From the NCBI GenBank assembly GCA_025331125.1, contig JAOALB010000156.1, positions 1 through 64,000 on the forward strand: a stretch of DNA of 64,000 nucleotides, given 5' to 3'. The DNA comes from Mycogone perniciosa. Taxonomy: Eukaryota; Ascomycota; Sordariomycetes; Hypocreales; Hypocreaceae. The notes under the pieces are model-generated. The model was not told where the DNA came from, made no database searches, and was given only the letters and a program-made list of their open reading frames with translations. Both the position numbers and the translations under genes were made by a program. Below are positions 25,262 to 37,400 of this stretch, piece by piece. Each line of letters opens with the position of its first letter. The stretch's first letter is position 1.

Positions 25262-27362
25262 TTAGGCTTCCTTCCCACTATCTTCCTTGAGCGATACGAT
25301 TCGATTGAGTACAATCGAGTCTTCAGTGCTATCCGAGTCCATGGCCTACGCAATGGTTTTACGTTAGTAAACACTTTTTAGGTATTTGATAGATAAGAAT
25401 CAAGGTACTCACAAAGTATGCAACCCGCATGCCTTGAAACCGGACACCTTCTGGCCCAGCACTAGCCTTTTCGCCCTCAGCCTGCGGCCAAGGAGCACGA
25501 CGGCGAACCTCATCGAATCCGGAGTTCACAAGTGCCTCGGGGTAAATCGTCTCACTGTCGGGATTGATATCGGAGAGAAATCCACCTTCCGCGGCCATGG
25601 GATTATCAGACTTGAACAGCTGATTGTGAACTCGAACTGTAACTTTACGCGAACCCTCTGGAACCCAGTGAATGTATGCCTTTGGCTTCGGACCATCCTT
25701 TATCAAGACGGCTTGAATCTCTGTTATCTGGCCAGTAGCCGCGTCCTTGGAGAAGGAAACGGCCCGGATGCAGTGGGGTACCTGGAGCAGACCAACGGTT
25801 TGGCCTGGAGACAGGCGGAAGAACTCTTTCGTCGCAACTTCGCGGAAATCAGATCGGTCGATGTAGACGGTTGACGTCATTCGCAACTTGTAGGAGCCGA
25901 ATTCGGGCCTCTTTGGGGAAAAGGGCAACTCGAGCTCTTGACCCTCGAGACTGCCGATATCCTGGATCACTAGGCGGATAGGGTCTAAGACCAGCAAGAG
26001 GCGGGGGACCGATGTTTCAAGATAGCGGCGAACCGACTGCTCAAATCGTGCAATCTGGATGACCGTCTGCGATGTCGTGACGCCTAGTTCGTTGATAAAA
26101 GACAAGATTGCACCGGACGGCACACCTCGCCGGCGAATGGCAATCAGGGTATAGAGGCGCGGGTCATCCCAACCACGCACGTGCTTCATGTCAACCAGCT
26201 GTTTCAGGGCCCTCTTGCTCATGATAGTTCCAGTGACATTTAGGCGGCCTAGAATTTCATCAATGGAAAGCTTGGCATAGTTGCAGTAGTAGAGACTCAC
26301 CATACTCGCGCTGCATTGGCTCATAAACACCGAGTGTCTTGTTTAGCCATTCGTAGCTCTCTCGGGCGGTAATAAACTCAGTTGTGCAGAGACTATGGGT
26401 GATGTCTTCGAAGCTATCGCAAAGGCAGCTTTCTGGAGTTAGTACTACAAAACCATCTTCACGTGATAATACTTACTGAGCGAAGTCATAAGATGGGTAA
26501 ATATGCCATTTCGTGCCAGTGCGAATATGGGGTGTACGGTTCTTGGGAATGCGATAGGCGACAATGTCCCACATTTGCGGGTTCCCGCTTTCGAGAAGTT
26601 GTTGCTTCATCCTCAAAAAGGCTGTCTGTGGCTCATATTTCCCTTGATGCATGTCGCGGAACTTGGTAAGGTTGGTATCCACGTCTTGTTCGGCGTGCGC
26701 GCAACGAAAGCGTGGCGACCGACCATCTTCACCCCCGCGTTGCATTTTCAGATCGGCTTCGGTGCAGTGGCAAACGTACGCCTTTCCTAGTTTAATTAGC
26801 TCCTCGGCAAGGTCGTACAAGCGCTGGAAGTTATCGCTCGAGTAGGTAGTCTTATGGGGAGTGAATCCTAGTAGACTGATTAGACAATGTGTCAAGCCAA
26901 GTCAATCCCGTGAACATTACCCAGCCAGTGAACGATATCCTCGATTGCTTGAAAGTATTTCTCCTCCTCAGCATCTGGGTTTGTGTCATCGAAGCGAAGA
27001 ATGGTCTCGCCGCCATGGTATCGCGCAAAGCCGAAATTGATCGCAATGGCCTTGGCGTGGCCGAGATGGAGATAGCCGTTTGGCTCGGGAGGAAATCTCG
27101 TTCTGACAGGTTTCGAAGGCCGCAAATTGTAAACGTCGGCGAGGAAGCCCTGCTTGAACATGGCGTCGGGATCGAGGTTGGATTCTGAGGGTTTAGGGGC
27201 GGCGGCATCTGGCTTGCTTGGAGCCTTCGGTTCAGCAACCGCCTTGGCCGCCTTCCTGGCTCGCTTCTGCATTCGCTTCTTCAGCTCGCTCTTGGACACC
27301 ATGTCGCCCGTCTCCGGGTCGAGCTGGAGCTTGGCAAGGCCATCTGTAATTGGTTCCGCCAT
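25262..27362 (-). CDS. Glutaminyl-tRNA synthetase, cytosolic
   Basis: A five-exon housekeeping gene of about 630 residues, start MAEPITDGLAKLQLD at 27362, stop TAA at 25264-25262. It charges tRNA-Gln. The N-terminus has a lysine/arginine-rich extension (KSELKKRMQKRARK) typical of eukaryotic enzymes. The class I signature 1 is present as PPEPNGYLHLGHAKA (HIGH equivalent HLGH) and signature 2 as TIMSKRALKQL (KMSKS equivalent MSKR). CLCDSFEDITHSLCTTEF is characteristic of GlnRS rather than GluRS. Introns at about 26936-26868, 26475-26427, 26297-26251 and 25412-25351 all restore the family frame. No lesion was found, so it is a useful local control against general sequencing error. Confidence 0.93.
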
Positions 27363-27816
27363 TGAGGCGTTTTTCGTACGCAGTATGACGGATAGGAAGC
27401 AGTTTTTATCGTTGATTCGATAGTGCCGAGGTGGGTGGTCAAGCTGGTGATATGGGATTGGGATTATGGTTGCTGTGATAAGGTACAAAGTAGTTCGTTG
27501 CAACCCCGCCGAAAATTGTGAGTCAGCGAACCCCGCCGGAGGACAGTTTTTCCGGCGGGGTGTATTTGTTCTCTGGATAACGGCTATGTACGATGAACAG
27601 GGCAGGTTTAGTTGCATTTGTATTAATACTCGCCTCGTTTCTAGAACAATAATCGTTTTACGTACCTCGATTGCTCTACAGTATATGTGTCCAAAGCTTT
27701 TTTTCTTTCTTTCATCTAGGGCTACACCTCTACTTGTTCATTTTCACTCATTCACATCCACTCCTTCATATATGCTCCCACAACACATCCTTTGATATTT
27801 TTCTTTTCTCTCCATC
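27363..27816. promoter_or_regulatory. Divergent upstream region of GlnRS and the LysM remnant
   Basis: About 450 bases lie between the two starts. The 27500-27560 section is GC-richer, with two copies of a CCCCGCCG(A/G)A-like motif and a GGCGGGGT, and the right half is CT-rich (TTTCTTTC, TTTTCACTCATTC). Specific factors cannot be named. Confidence 0.3.
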
Positions 27817-28689
27817 ATGAGTCTTCCTGCCTTGCTAAGGCCCATGCTACTTGCTATTACGCCTGTGACCGTTAGGTCTCAAGCCTGGAAGCAAGCAGCC
27901 GATCCCCAGAACTATGAGCTCTACTCTGTCCAGGCTGGTGATACCTGCTTCAGTATCATGAGCCGGACCAACGCTACTTTCTCTCAGATAATTTCCTGAA
28001 CCGCGGTATTGACCAATCGTGCTCGTGAGTTAGTGGCAGGCCAATCAGTCACAAAGTAAAGTGCCTGGATTACCGTCCAAAATCAAACCAAGGAATATCA
28101 AAGAGTTGAAGGCAAAGACATTTGTGTCAGCAACCTGGAGGGTCATTTTGTACCTCCATGCTTATCTTGATCAGGGCCCTTCCAAGGCGTCCGGTCCCTC
28201 CCGCCCCTACAACTGCCCCTGCACCGTCTCAGACACCGTGTCCTACTGCATTGCTCTCGAGTCCGCTACGCCAGGTTAGTTACCCACGTACGCAAAAGCC
28301 CATCTCAAACTCTCCACCCACTATTAATACACGGAAACTTAATCATGGCGCCGGGACACGAAGATGAAGACGCCCCGCCCAGCCCGCGTGCGGCCGGCGA
28401 GATTAAGAACTGCGCCGCCTGGTTTGCTCCGCAGCCGTACCATTTGTGCGAGTCAGTCCTCCTGACCACCTGGCTGGTGTTTGAGGGCTTTTACTACAGG
28501 AACCCGTCCGTCAAGAGCGACTGCCCCGACATGACCATTGGCACGTACTACTGTATATCGATCAAGAAGAAGATTCAGCTCTCAGACTTGTACAAGTGGA
28601 ACCCGGCCGTCAAGGATGACTGCTCTGGACTCCAGGCCAAGGTCTATGTCTATATTAGCGCATGGTATACAACATCTAAGAACTACTAG
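27817..28689 (+). pseudogene. LysM-domain protein, degenerate
   Basis: The ATG at 27817 opens a hydrophobic leader (SLPALLRPMLLAITPV) and a first LysM core, YELYSVQAGDTCFSIM, with TNATFSQIIS. Immediately after, near 27999, a one-base loss turns the usual Trp-Asn into TGA and shifts the frame; the rest of the motif (NRGIDQSC) continues in another frame. KDICVSNLEGHFVPPC, a Pro/Thr linker (about 28180-28240) and two more LysM-like units (AAWFAPQPYHLCES at 28415, DLYKWNPAVKDDC at 28590) follow in changing frames up to TAG at 28687-28689. LysM proteins bind chitin and act in cell-wall masking. The product is probably not made; short intact pieces could be cryptic exons. Confidence 0.6.
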
Positions 28690-29446
28690 AGTCCGGAATG
28701 TAGCCCCCTTGTTTGTACCAAGTGCTCATTTCCATGATGCCCAGGTCCATCAACTCAAGGTTATCGACGTTGGGTTCCTCCACCTCAGGATCGAATGCAT
28801 CCACCAGGGCCCCTGTACCTTTGTATACCATTCTTTCGTCCTGAAACGGGTTCTTGCCATAGCCGTACAGAAAGCCCTCGGTCTCGGAGCTGACATCGAT
28901 AGAGAGCCCTTGAACTTGGGGTTCATCATCGACAAAAATGATTACCTTGGGCCTATCTGCAGCAGCTCGCTCGCGCCAGCCCAGTTTGCATCGCATATCT
29001 TCAAGCAAGCCCTGGTAATGGCCGTTGAACGGTAGGAAGAAGAGGAAGCTAAGCTCGACAGACTGAAGCGTGCGACAGCGCAAGCAGAAGATCCATCAGG
29101 TCTCCCTGCTTAACAAGGAAGCGCAAGAGACCAAAATGCCGGAGATTTGGATGCTCACGGCCGAGTGAACCAGGCGCGCATCATCATAGATAATTTCGAC
29201 AATTCCCTTTCGAAACCACTCATGGTCGGCAACAGCCCTGAAGACCTCCACATTGCGTGGGTTAGGTGAGAGAAAAAGGCGGCTGAGACGCAGTCGAGCA
29301 ATGTCGCGGAGCCGAGTGCATGTTAAACGCAAGCTCTTGATGTCACTGTTTGGCAATCCGGACAATATCGGTATAAGAAGTTCAGGTGGGAGGTGGACAA
29401 GAGGCCCAGACCCTGCTGGGCTGCAGTTGGATGAGCTCATGGACAA
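28676..29446 (-). pseudogene. F-box domain protein with an in-frame stop
   Basis: The start at 29446 (MSMSSSNCSP) leads into an F-box, HLPPELLIPILSGLPNSDIK, followed by SLRLTCTRLRDIA and the fungal continuation VFRAVADHEWFRKGI. At 29098-29096 an in-frame TGA interrupts the frame, which then stays open to 28676. A CGA-to-TGA or TGG-to-TGA transition would explain it. F-box proteins recruit substrates to SCF ubiquitin ligases through Skp1. The protein is short (about 250 codons), so the C-terminal substrate-binding part may be missing. Its 3' end overlaps that of the LysM remnant by 14 bases. Confidence 0.6.
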
Positions 29447-30103
29447 GTTGACAATTTGATGTTCTGTTGCAGGACCCTATCAGGTGGAGAGGGCTGAAAT
29501 GAGAGAGAGTTGGAGAGTTCAGATCAATTCCCCCATCCTCCGAAAATGGAATACCCGTTGGTGGAGCCTTTTGTGCCGAACTGTGTGGCCTTCGATTCCC
29601 TTTTACATACATAGATAAAAGGTATAAAAAGTCGAGAGACATATAGCGCCAAAAGAAACGAAGACATTAATCTCAATACAAGAGCTTGAAGGGTGAATGG
29701 ATCACGTGTATTCCAATAGACATCGTCGTATGTGTTCGGGGTCCCATGCAAGTCGTGAAGATCATGCGTGCTTCTTTCACCCGCTGCTTAGCCCTTCGAT
29801 CAGGTTTTGATTCCTTGTTCCACCAGAGCATCAAATGTAAACGAACGTAAGTCTTCTGCGTCATGTGTCTCAGAGACGCAGATATATAATCGTCTGCTTT
29901 ACGGAGTAGCACTATGATATTGAGAAAGGGGCGGCTCCGCGCCCGGCCCGCCCTTATTAATAGCGCGCTTCCCGAATGCGGGATGTGCGGCCGCAACCTC
30001 CGCGTCCACCATCTCCGCATGTCCGCATAAGACGGCCATGAAACATCTTTGACGCTTTCCAGTGCTCTCCCGTGTCTGCATCTCATGCAATCTGCGGTGG
30101 AAC
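29447..30103. other. No supported gene
   Basis: Upstream region of the F-box and Zn2Cys6 genes, which are divergent. A TTTACGGAGTAG motif lies at about 29899-29910, and the 29930-30060 section is GC-rich. No domain is seen in the minus ORF at 29673-30086. Confidence 0.45.
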
Positions 30104-32054
30104 GCCATGGAATTGATGACTCCCGACAGTACCGTCATGCGCAGCCCTCACGCCTGCAGGGCTTGCCGGAAACATAAGCGCCGGTGCGACAAGGACACCC
30201 CCTTGTGCGGGCTCTGTCGCCGCACAGGGCGCACCTGCGAGTACCGCAATGACCATAGTCTAGACCAGCATGCGACAACCGCGGCCGAGTTGGACGTCTT
30301 GCGGGCGAGGCTGGCGGAGCTTGAGGACCGCTTGGTTGGCACCGCAGGCACAGGCAGTAGTTCATCTCCAGGAGTATCAAGCTCTCCCACCACGCCTGGT
30401 GGTGCTATCGATGCTTGCCGCCCTGATGAGAGACGCGGCATCACCAACCTTGGCCATGACCAGCATCGACGCAAGTTTCCCGCGACACTCTTTCTTGACA
30501 TTGACCTCTTCATCTTGACCAGGCCCCAGCTCCCAGCTCCCAACATGGCCATTCTGACGGTATGTTTCACCATGTGCCGTTCGTTACCTTCAGCCCAACA
30601 ATGGGCCGACTGACCTCACCCAGGATGTGCTTGCCATTCTATCTCAAGGGTGTGCCGTTATTGATGCATCACGCGAGTACTTTAGTACTGTCCACACATG
30701 GATGCCCATCGTGTCCAAACGGAGAATGGACCTCGGCAGGTCTATACAGAATGCAGGTTCTGACCTTGCCATGCTGTTCCTCGCTATGAAGCTGGTCACG
30801 GCTAAAACCCATGACGAAACCGATGGCCCTCTGTACTCGATGGCTACACGGTTCCTCATCAGCCTTCAAAGTAACGGTGTGGTATCATTGCTCTGCCTTC
30901 AGGCCATGGCCCTTATTGCGTATTACGAGTACAGTCATGCCATGTATCCCACAGCGTGGATGACCATAGGGGCTTGCGCACGCTATGCCCAGATTCTTGG
31001 GCTTTCTTGGCAAGGATCGAATGGATCAGTCATGAGTCAATCCGTAAGTGTGATAAAAGGTGGCAATGTCTCGTCGCCAGTCTTCCTTTTCTTCTCGTCC
31101 CAACCCATAAGAGATCGCTGACTTGTTGGGGATCAGACTTCATTCACTGAAGCCGAGGAGAGAAGGAGAGTGTGGTGGGCCATTTTCATCCTCGATAGGA
31201 TAGTATCGATGGGCAGCAGAAGGCCTTTCTTGCTAACAGAGCCACCGCCAGACACCAGGCTGCCAGTTGACGACGACGCTTGGGTACGACATCCATTCAT
31301 CTTTTGGAGTCCATCTCGGTGGTGAGAGAGCTTAGGCTGACAACCATCGTTTGCAGGACAGGGGTGACGTGACCCGCGCCATGGGCCATGCCGTATCTAC
31401 TGACTTTCAAGTCCACCAGTCTCACTACGCTCGTCTCTGTCAAGAAACCGTATATGTCAGTAGGGCAGTGACCTGGGCTCGAAACTATCGGTCAGCCATC
31501 AGCCCATCTACCACAGAGGTTGTGTCGCTCGCCGAGGAGATCAGAGCTTTTAACCAGGTCATGGGAAACGCAGTGCAAGCAGATGGCTTTATACCCCTTC
31601 TTGCACCACGCTGCATCGCCCACTCTGCGCTTTTCATTGCTCTCGACACATTGGCGTGCCCGGAAAAGATGGAACTAGAGGCAGGCTATGCCGCCATCTC
31701 CAAGGCCAAGACGGAGGACGAGCTTGCGCTGCAAACCTGTCAATACGGCTCATCTATGAGTCTAGTGAAGAAGTACACGGGCTTGCCAATGCTGTCTTGA
31801 CCATGATCGGGCAAGATATATGCTCCCTGCAGCAAATATGCCCATTCATCCTCGACGCGATATACGCGGCCACGCTGACTTTCCGTTGGTTCTTAGAAGA
31901 GAGCGGAGCTGACGATGTCTATCTGCTGAGTGTGACCAACTTGGATAAGGCATTAAATGTGCTGGGAACAAGGTGGGAGTTGGGCACGACTTATGTCGAG
32001 ATGGCAATGTCCTATGATGCATTAGCAAGGACAGGGGGCAACCCGAGCAAGTGA
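30104..32054 (+). CDS. Zn(II)2Cys6 fungal transcription factor, C-terminal frameshift
   Basis: The N-terminus has a binuclear cluster, CRACRKHKRRCDKDTPLCGLC followed by RTGRTC, giving the six-cysteine spacing of the Gal4 class; a short coiled linker (AELDVLRARLAELEDRL) follows. The middle homology region typical of fungal regulators has RRRVWWAIFILDRIVSMG. Exons 30104-30559, 30624-31043, 31137-31283 and 31357 onward join in frame. Near 31750 the frame breaks: the current frame stops at 31800, while the family continuation IYESSEEVHGLANAV runs in the next frame to 32054. Either one base is lost or gained in nature, or the assembly is wrong. The DNA-binding and middle regions are intact, so a truncated protein is possible. 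Target genes are unknown; neighbours are the dehydrogenase downstream and the F-box gene upstream. Confidence 0.78.
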
Positions 32055-32712
32055 TTCGTGCCGCCACCAACCTACCCTCATGTGTTTTTGTATGAATATG
32101 TATAGATATCATGCTAGGGATGCGTTCGTCTTTAACACATTAGCCGACAGCCGTTACCTATCGCACTATATTGACACCACGGAGTACTCCGTACTACCAT
32201 AATCTACTACTAGCAAGTAAGGGTTCTGATAGTATATACCTACAGTCGACCCCCTAAATGATTCATTTTAGACGTCTTACTCCACTTACCGATTATACTT
32301 GTAGCTTATCAATAAAGAGCTACTCCGTATAAAAGAAAGAAAAAGAGATATTATTGGGGAAAAAATATTAAATAGTGCTCGTTTTTAAACATATTTCTTT
32401 TTATAATTACATGGTTATTGTTGTAGTATTATAACCCTGGTCATTTCTTTACTAATGTATCCGTACTCTGTATACGCTAATGAATTATTTAGGACCGATG
32501 GTATGTGGAAGTGAGGCTGTGGTGCGGCATGTGCGGCCGCATTGCGATGGAAGCAGTGCTGCCAATAGCAATAGCGTATGTCTGAGAATCCACAAGACTG
32601 TATCTAAATAGACTCCAAGTCTCCTGTCACAAATGATGTTCAATGGAGTTCCAAGTTCATTCTCACTCTCCTATTACGCATCTACTTTACACTACCCTTC
32701 ACTACCATCATT
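32055..32712. other. Intergenic, with TACGGAGTA-type palindrome
   Basis: CGGAGTACTCCG at about 32180-32191 is a perfect palindrome, with CTACTCCGTA near 32321 and related CCGTACTCTGTA near 32461. The region from about 32330 to 32450 is AT-rich. No coding signal. Confidence 0.5.
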
Positions 32713-33897
32713 ATGAGTCTCCGCCTAAGCACCCTCTTTCCGCACAAGGCATCTCTGACAGAGAAGAACCTCCCTGATCAGCGAGACAAAGTACGTCTAC
32801 TTTCAAAAGGTACCCTTGCCACCTTACTCATGAATTCGAGCAGGTATTCATCGTCACTGGGGGCTCTGGTGGTATAGGGGAGGAGCTTATTTCCATCCTC
32901 TACCAGCACAATGCTAGGATTTATGTCGCTGCTCGTTCAGAGGCAAAGACTGGGCAAGTCATTAACAAGGTCAAAAATACTCATCCAAAGTCATCTGGAG
33001 AACTCATTTTTCTCCGTCTCGTCCTCGATGACCTCACTACCATCAAGCAATCGGCAAATGAATTCTTAGCCAAGGCGAGCCGCCTGGATGTTCCCTGGAA
33101 TAATGCGGGCGTCATGGTACCACCGCAGGGATCCAAGACGGCACAGGGGTACGAGCTACAGCTTGGTGTCAACAACCTCGGGCATTTTCACTCACTTCCT
33201 GAGCCCTGTGCTGGTCGCAACCGCCAGCATCGCCCCAAAGAACTCTGTTCGAGTCATCTGGGTGTCATCAAGCGGAGCAGACGCTGCTCCTGTCCCGGCT
33301 ATAGACTTTTCCAACATGAACTACGATCGCGAAGAGGGACCCTGGGCGAAATACTTCCGAAGCAAGGCAGGAAAAGTCTTGTATGCTGCCGAATTCGCTA
33401 GGAAGACATCCAGCAACGGCGTTATCAGCATTGTTCGTGATAATCTTCCCTTTCAAGTTCAACTTTGGCTACTGGTGCATCTCTTATTAACCAGACTCAT
33501 AAAGGCTCTCAACTCCGGAAACTTTGTGACAAATCTTCAGCAAACTATGCCGAAGCTGCAGGTTGCCATGTTTGTGCGTAAAGTTGAGACAAGTTCACTA
33601 GGACATACGGTGCTAACAATCCCAATACAGAGACTATTTTCCCATCATCCCAAATATGGCGCCTATACCGAGCTATTTGCGGGTTTATCCCCAACAATCA
33701 CAAAGGAACATAATGGTGGCTGGGGTAAGCCCGTCCTACTCCCCCATCCGCTATCTATCAGTTCAATTGACTCCTTCCCCTTCTCTTTAGTCACCCCATT
33801 TGGCAAACTTGAAGATGTTCGTAAGGACTTGGCGGACCCTAAGCTTGGGAAAGAGTATTGGGAGTGGTCAGAGGAGCAAGTAGAGAAATATTTCTAA
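32713..33897 (+). CDS. Short-chain dehydrogenase/reductase, with a frame break
   Basis: Exon 1 (32713-32790) and exon 2 from 32844 give VFIVTGGSGGIGEELI, the Rossmann glycine motif TGxxxGIG; WNNAGVM is the NNAG motif, and YFRSK near 33348 is the YxxxK catalytic pair. KNSVRVIWVSSSGA supplies the catalytic serine strand. Further introns are inferred at about 33428-33505, 33572-33630 and 33725-33790; the C-terminus has KYGAYTELFAGLSPTIT and ends at 33897. Around 33190-33205, between NNLGHF and FLSPVLVATA, the conserved reading changes frame with no splice signal to explain it. NAD(P)-dependent oxidoreductase activity is expected of the family; the substrate is unknown. A pseudogene or a local sequence error are both possible. 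Confidence 0.72.
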
Positions 33898-34461
33898 GCT
33901 TGTATAACAGTTTGGTACGTGGTATGGGACAGGGTGGAATGTTAATTACATGTAACCCTTTTTGGTATATATAGAATTAATTAAGCTCGGTAAACAGTAA
34001 CGTGGGAGTTTAACTACATAGCTAGAACTGCTTAAGTATTAAGGTTTTAGTGGGAAGGTATGAGGTAAATATTACTGGTAGTGTTTTGATATTGCTTCCA
34101 GGGACTGGACCAGAAAGCTGCAACCCTTAAGGCAGTTATATGGCAAAGAGCTGTATACAGAGTAGTGGCTACCGCATTTGCTGCCTCTATCTTATAGTTG
34201 AGTTACGTAGCCTTTCCATGGAATTGCCGGCAGAATTCTTCATTAGGTGTAGCCTATCAGGCCCATCATGCAGCCTTGCTTCGCCCCTCTAGCCTGTCGC
34301 ATCACTGGCTTTAGTTTGTAACACAACAATCATCATAACGACATATATTTGAAAACTTATATCAAAATCGTACTCGTGTCTCACCTGGTATCTTCCCATA
34401 TTGAGGAAGATGTTCTTACTAAAACTGAGTATTTATACACCTGTGGTTTACGCACCCTACT
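33898..34461. other. No supported gene
   Basis: Short region between the convergent dehydrogenase and GH55-LysM genes, holding their 3' flanks. No RNA gene or repeat recognised. Confidence 0.5.
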
Positions 34462-37400
34462 CTAGCACAGGGAACTGCCTGGCTCCGGGTCATACGTACA
34501 TGTCCCTCGACTTACACAATCATCGTTTTGAGCAGCACACCTCAGGTGCAGCGATTTGAACTTCCAGCCGTCTGTCCACAACCTACGGCATGTTCCTCTG
34601 CTCGTGTAGCCATACCCAAACCACTTACCAGCGCAGCCAGGCTTTTCCCAATAGCTGATCTGTACCTGGCCATTCGGGCAGAGGCCTTCTGCGGCGATGT
34701 CAAGGGAAGCCACCTTGCAGTTAGTATCAATACACATGCCACCGCTATTACTGGCGAGGCTGATATCATTATACACAGCGCCCGTACAGTCATTATGATA
34801 GTAGGACTTGAGCTTGAATGCCGAGACGCCTAAAATGACGGATTAGCAGTGCAAGCTAAACAAAGAAAATATTTCAAAGTAATTATTACCGATGGTAGGA
34901 ACAGTTGATGTGCTTGTAGTCGATACTCGCGTCGAGGTAGTGCTTGTTGCAGTTGTCGTAGTCACCACGTCATCGTCCGGGCCAGGCTGGCAGTTCCAGT
35001 TATACATTGGGAAAACGCAGTATGTGAGTCCTGGAACCAGGCGGTCTGAGCACTTAGAAGCGTCGTTGCCCAGTGACGGATTGACCTTCATGAGGATGTC
35101 AATGGAGGTGGGACCTCTGAAGGTCATGAGCAAGCATGTGTCCGCATTTTGAGCTGTATACCAAAGTCCACAGCGTCTTGCGCTTCCTTCGGCAATCGTA
35201 AGGTCTTGGGGCACTTCCACCATGATTCTTGCATAACCATCGCTCTTCTTGCCAACTTCATAACTTGGTAGATCTCCTGGTAACGTGTGCTTTCCATTCT
35301 GTGGCGCAAGACAGATGACATGACCATACGCATTCTCGCTCGAGTTCCACATGTTGCCACACCCCGGCTCTATCCACGGGTTATACTTGACCACGTCTTT
35401 GAAGGTGACATTGTAATCTTTCGAGTGCGCAGTTTCAATGCTAATACAAATGTCGTTTTTCTTGACAACGTACGTGAGCGCGCAGGGTGGTGGGAGACAC
35501 AACTCAGTTCCCGGCTTGAAGCTCTTACAATCAGGTGTGCTGAATGGATTGCCAATATAGATAGCTGCTGATGAAAGGGAGTGCTTCAGAGCAATACTGT
35601 CGCATGTATCACCTTCCGCTGTAATGTACACCCTGGCCTTGTCGCAAGGGGGTTTTGGGTCTTCCGGAAAGAGAGACGACGGAATTGTGGTATTGAATCC
35701 TGTTTTGCAGCGAGTGTTAATGTAAGTTAAATCCCGACGGAAGAATGTATCGTAGCTGGAGTAGTGGCTCTTTTGCATCATGGATCGAAGTGTCGTAAAG
35801 CAGTACGAGCAGATGTCCTTGTCAGCCATCATCTCAATGCTAGATACAGTCTCAAAGTCGCTGACAATATCTGACAGCCAAATGTGAGTGTTTTAAACAC
35901 AAAATGGAAGTCATCCAATTTGAACCACACTACTTACCGACACAATAGTCTTTGCTCGAGGTGTCGATCAAGCATGTCTCGTTGTATCCCGCGTGCATAC
36001 GGCCGCCGATCAATGTCAACGGAGCACCATCCTCAGTATAATATTCTTTGCAAGCCTCCTCGACGTCTGTAAACCATCCCTGTAGGCTCTGGCCACAGCC
36101 TGCATCGCAGACTGAGTCGGCCAGTGTTTGGTTGCCTACAGAGCTACGGAGTTCGAGGCGAGCAAGTCCTTCCACAAGATCGTCACACTCGATGCGCTTC
36201 GTCAGCGCCGTTCGGCAGGATGGAGGAACTGGAGTGCTGAATTCGTCTACATCTTGGGGCGTGTAGACATGAAATCCAGTAAAGTGACGCTTACCGCTTG
36301 TTTCCTTTGCTCCCTGGAGCCAAGCGACCACTGAAGACAGTAATCCGTTCTTGTTGTCTGCTGCCATTGTGGCAGGAGTGAACAACGGTGACACCATTTC
36401 AACAATCGACTTAGTGCAAAGATTGTATACCCAGACGTCAAAGCTCTCAACTACCTCGAACCCGCGTTGTTGGCAGTTTTCTGCCTTGACACAGTCCTGT
36501 TTATAGTCGGAGAACCAACTGTAAAGACCTGCTCCAAGAATATAGACGGCCGAAGAATCAACAACACGAATGGCCCAGGATGAGTAGCAGCTCAATGATG
36601 TACAGTTTGTGAATGTGGGATCATTAGGGAATAACCCGGTTTTGAAGGGGATGGGAGCCTTTGGAACAGGCTGGAAGTAAGGAGATTCCGTCTGAATCAT
36701 GCTCATCAGGATATTGCTTGCAGATGACAGCTGGTACTGGTAAAGTACGCAGTGTTCCACAGAAGTACCCCAAAGCCATGCGACTTCACTCTCGATGAGC
36801 ATGCCTCGCCCGGCATATACGTCAATTTGGTCCTGCGTCACCTTGTCCATGTCGTGATCGGCTGCCCATATCCACACGTTTTCTAAATATGCCGTCGAAT
36901 TAGGAGTGAGGTGCATAAGCAAAGACGCGGCTTTGCAGTTAGGGTTGACACGGCCAGTGTTCTTTGGGCACTCCTCTTTCTGCAAACCAGTACCTTTGGC
37001 TCCGCCGACGCGAATGTGAGAATCTTTTTTTCTCCACTAGTGTACTGATATAATACCGAGTGATTGAACAATGCACTTACCCCACATGCCAGCAGTTCCT
37101 TTGTCCGATTGCTGAACATTCCACTCTACAAGAACGGCACCAGAAGTTGCACCAGATGTGGCAGAGACTGTAAACATCATATCCTGGACCTCAATGATTC
37201 CCTTTTCTCCCTTTTGGCCAAACTTCACGGCTACCCGGGGATGCTGTTCATCACCAAACCTGGAGCCCGAAGCCATAATCTGTGACCAGGCTTGGCCGAT
37301 GATTCGAGAACCAGTTGGCACATAAAGCGTGTTGGTAATAGTGTACACGCCAAACGGAAAGTACACAATAGATGAAGTGTTGGCAGCTCCTTCAAGAATA

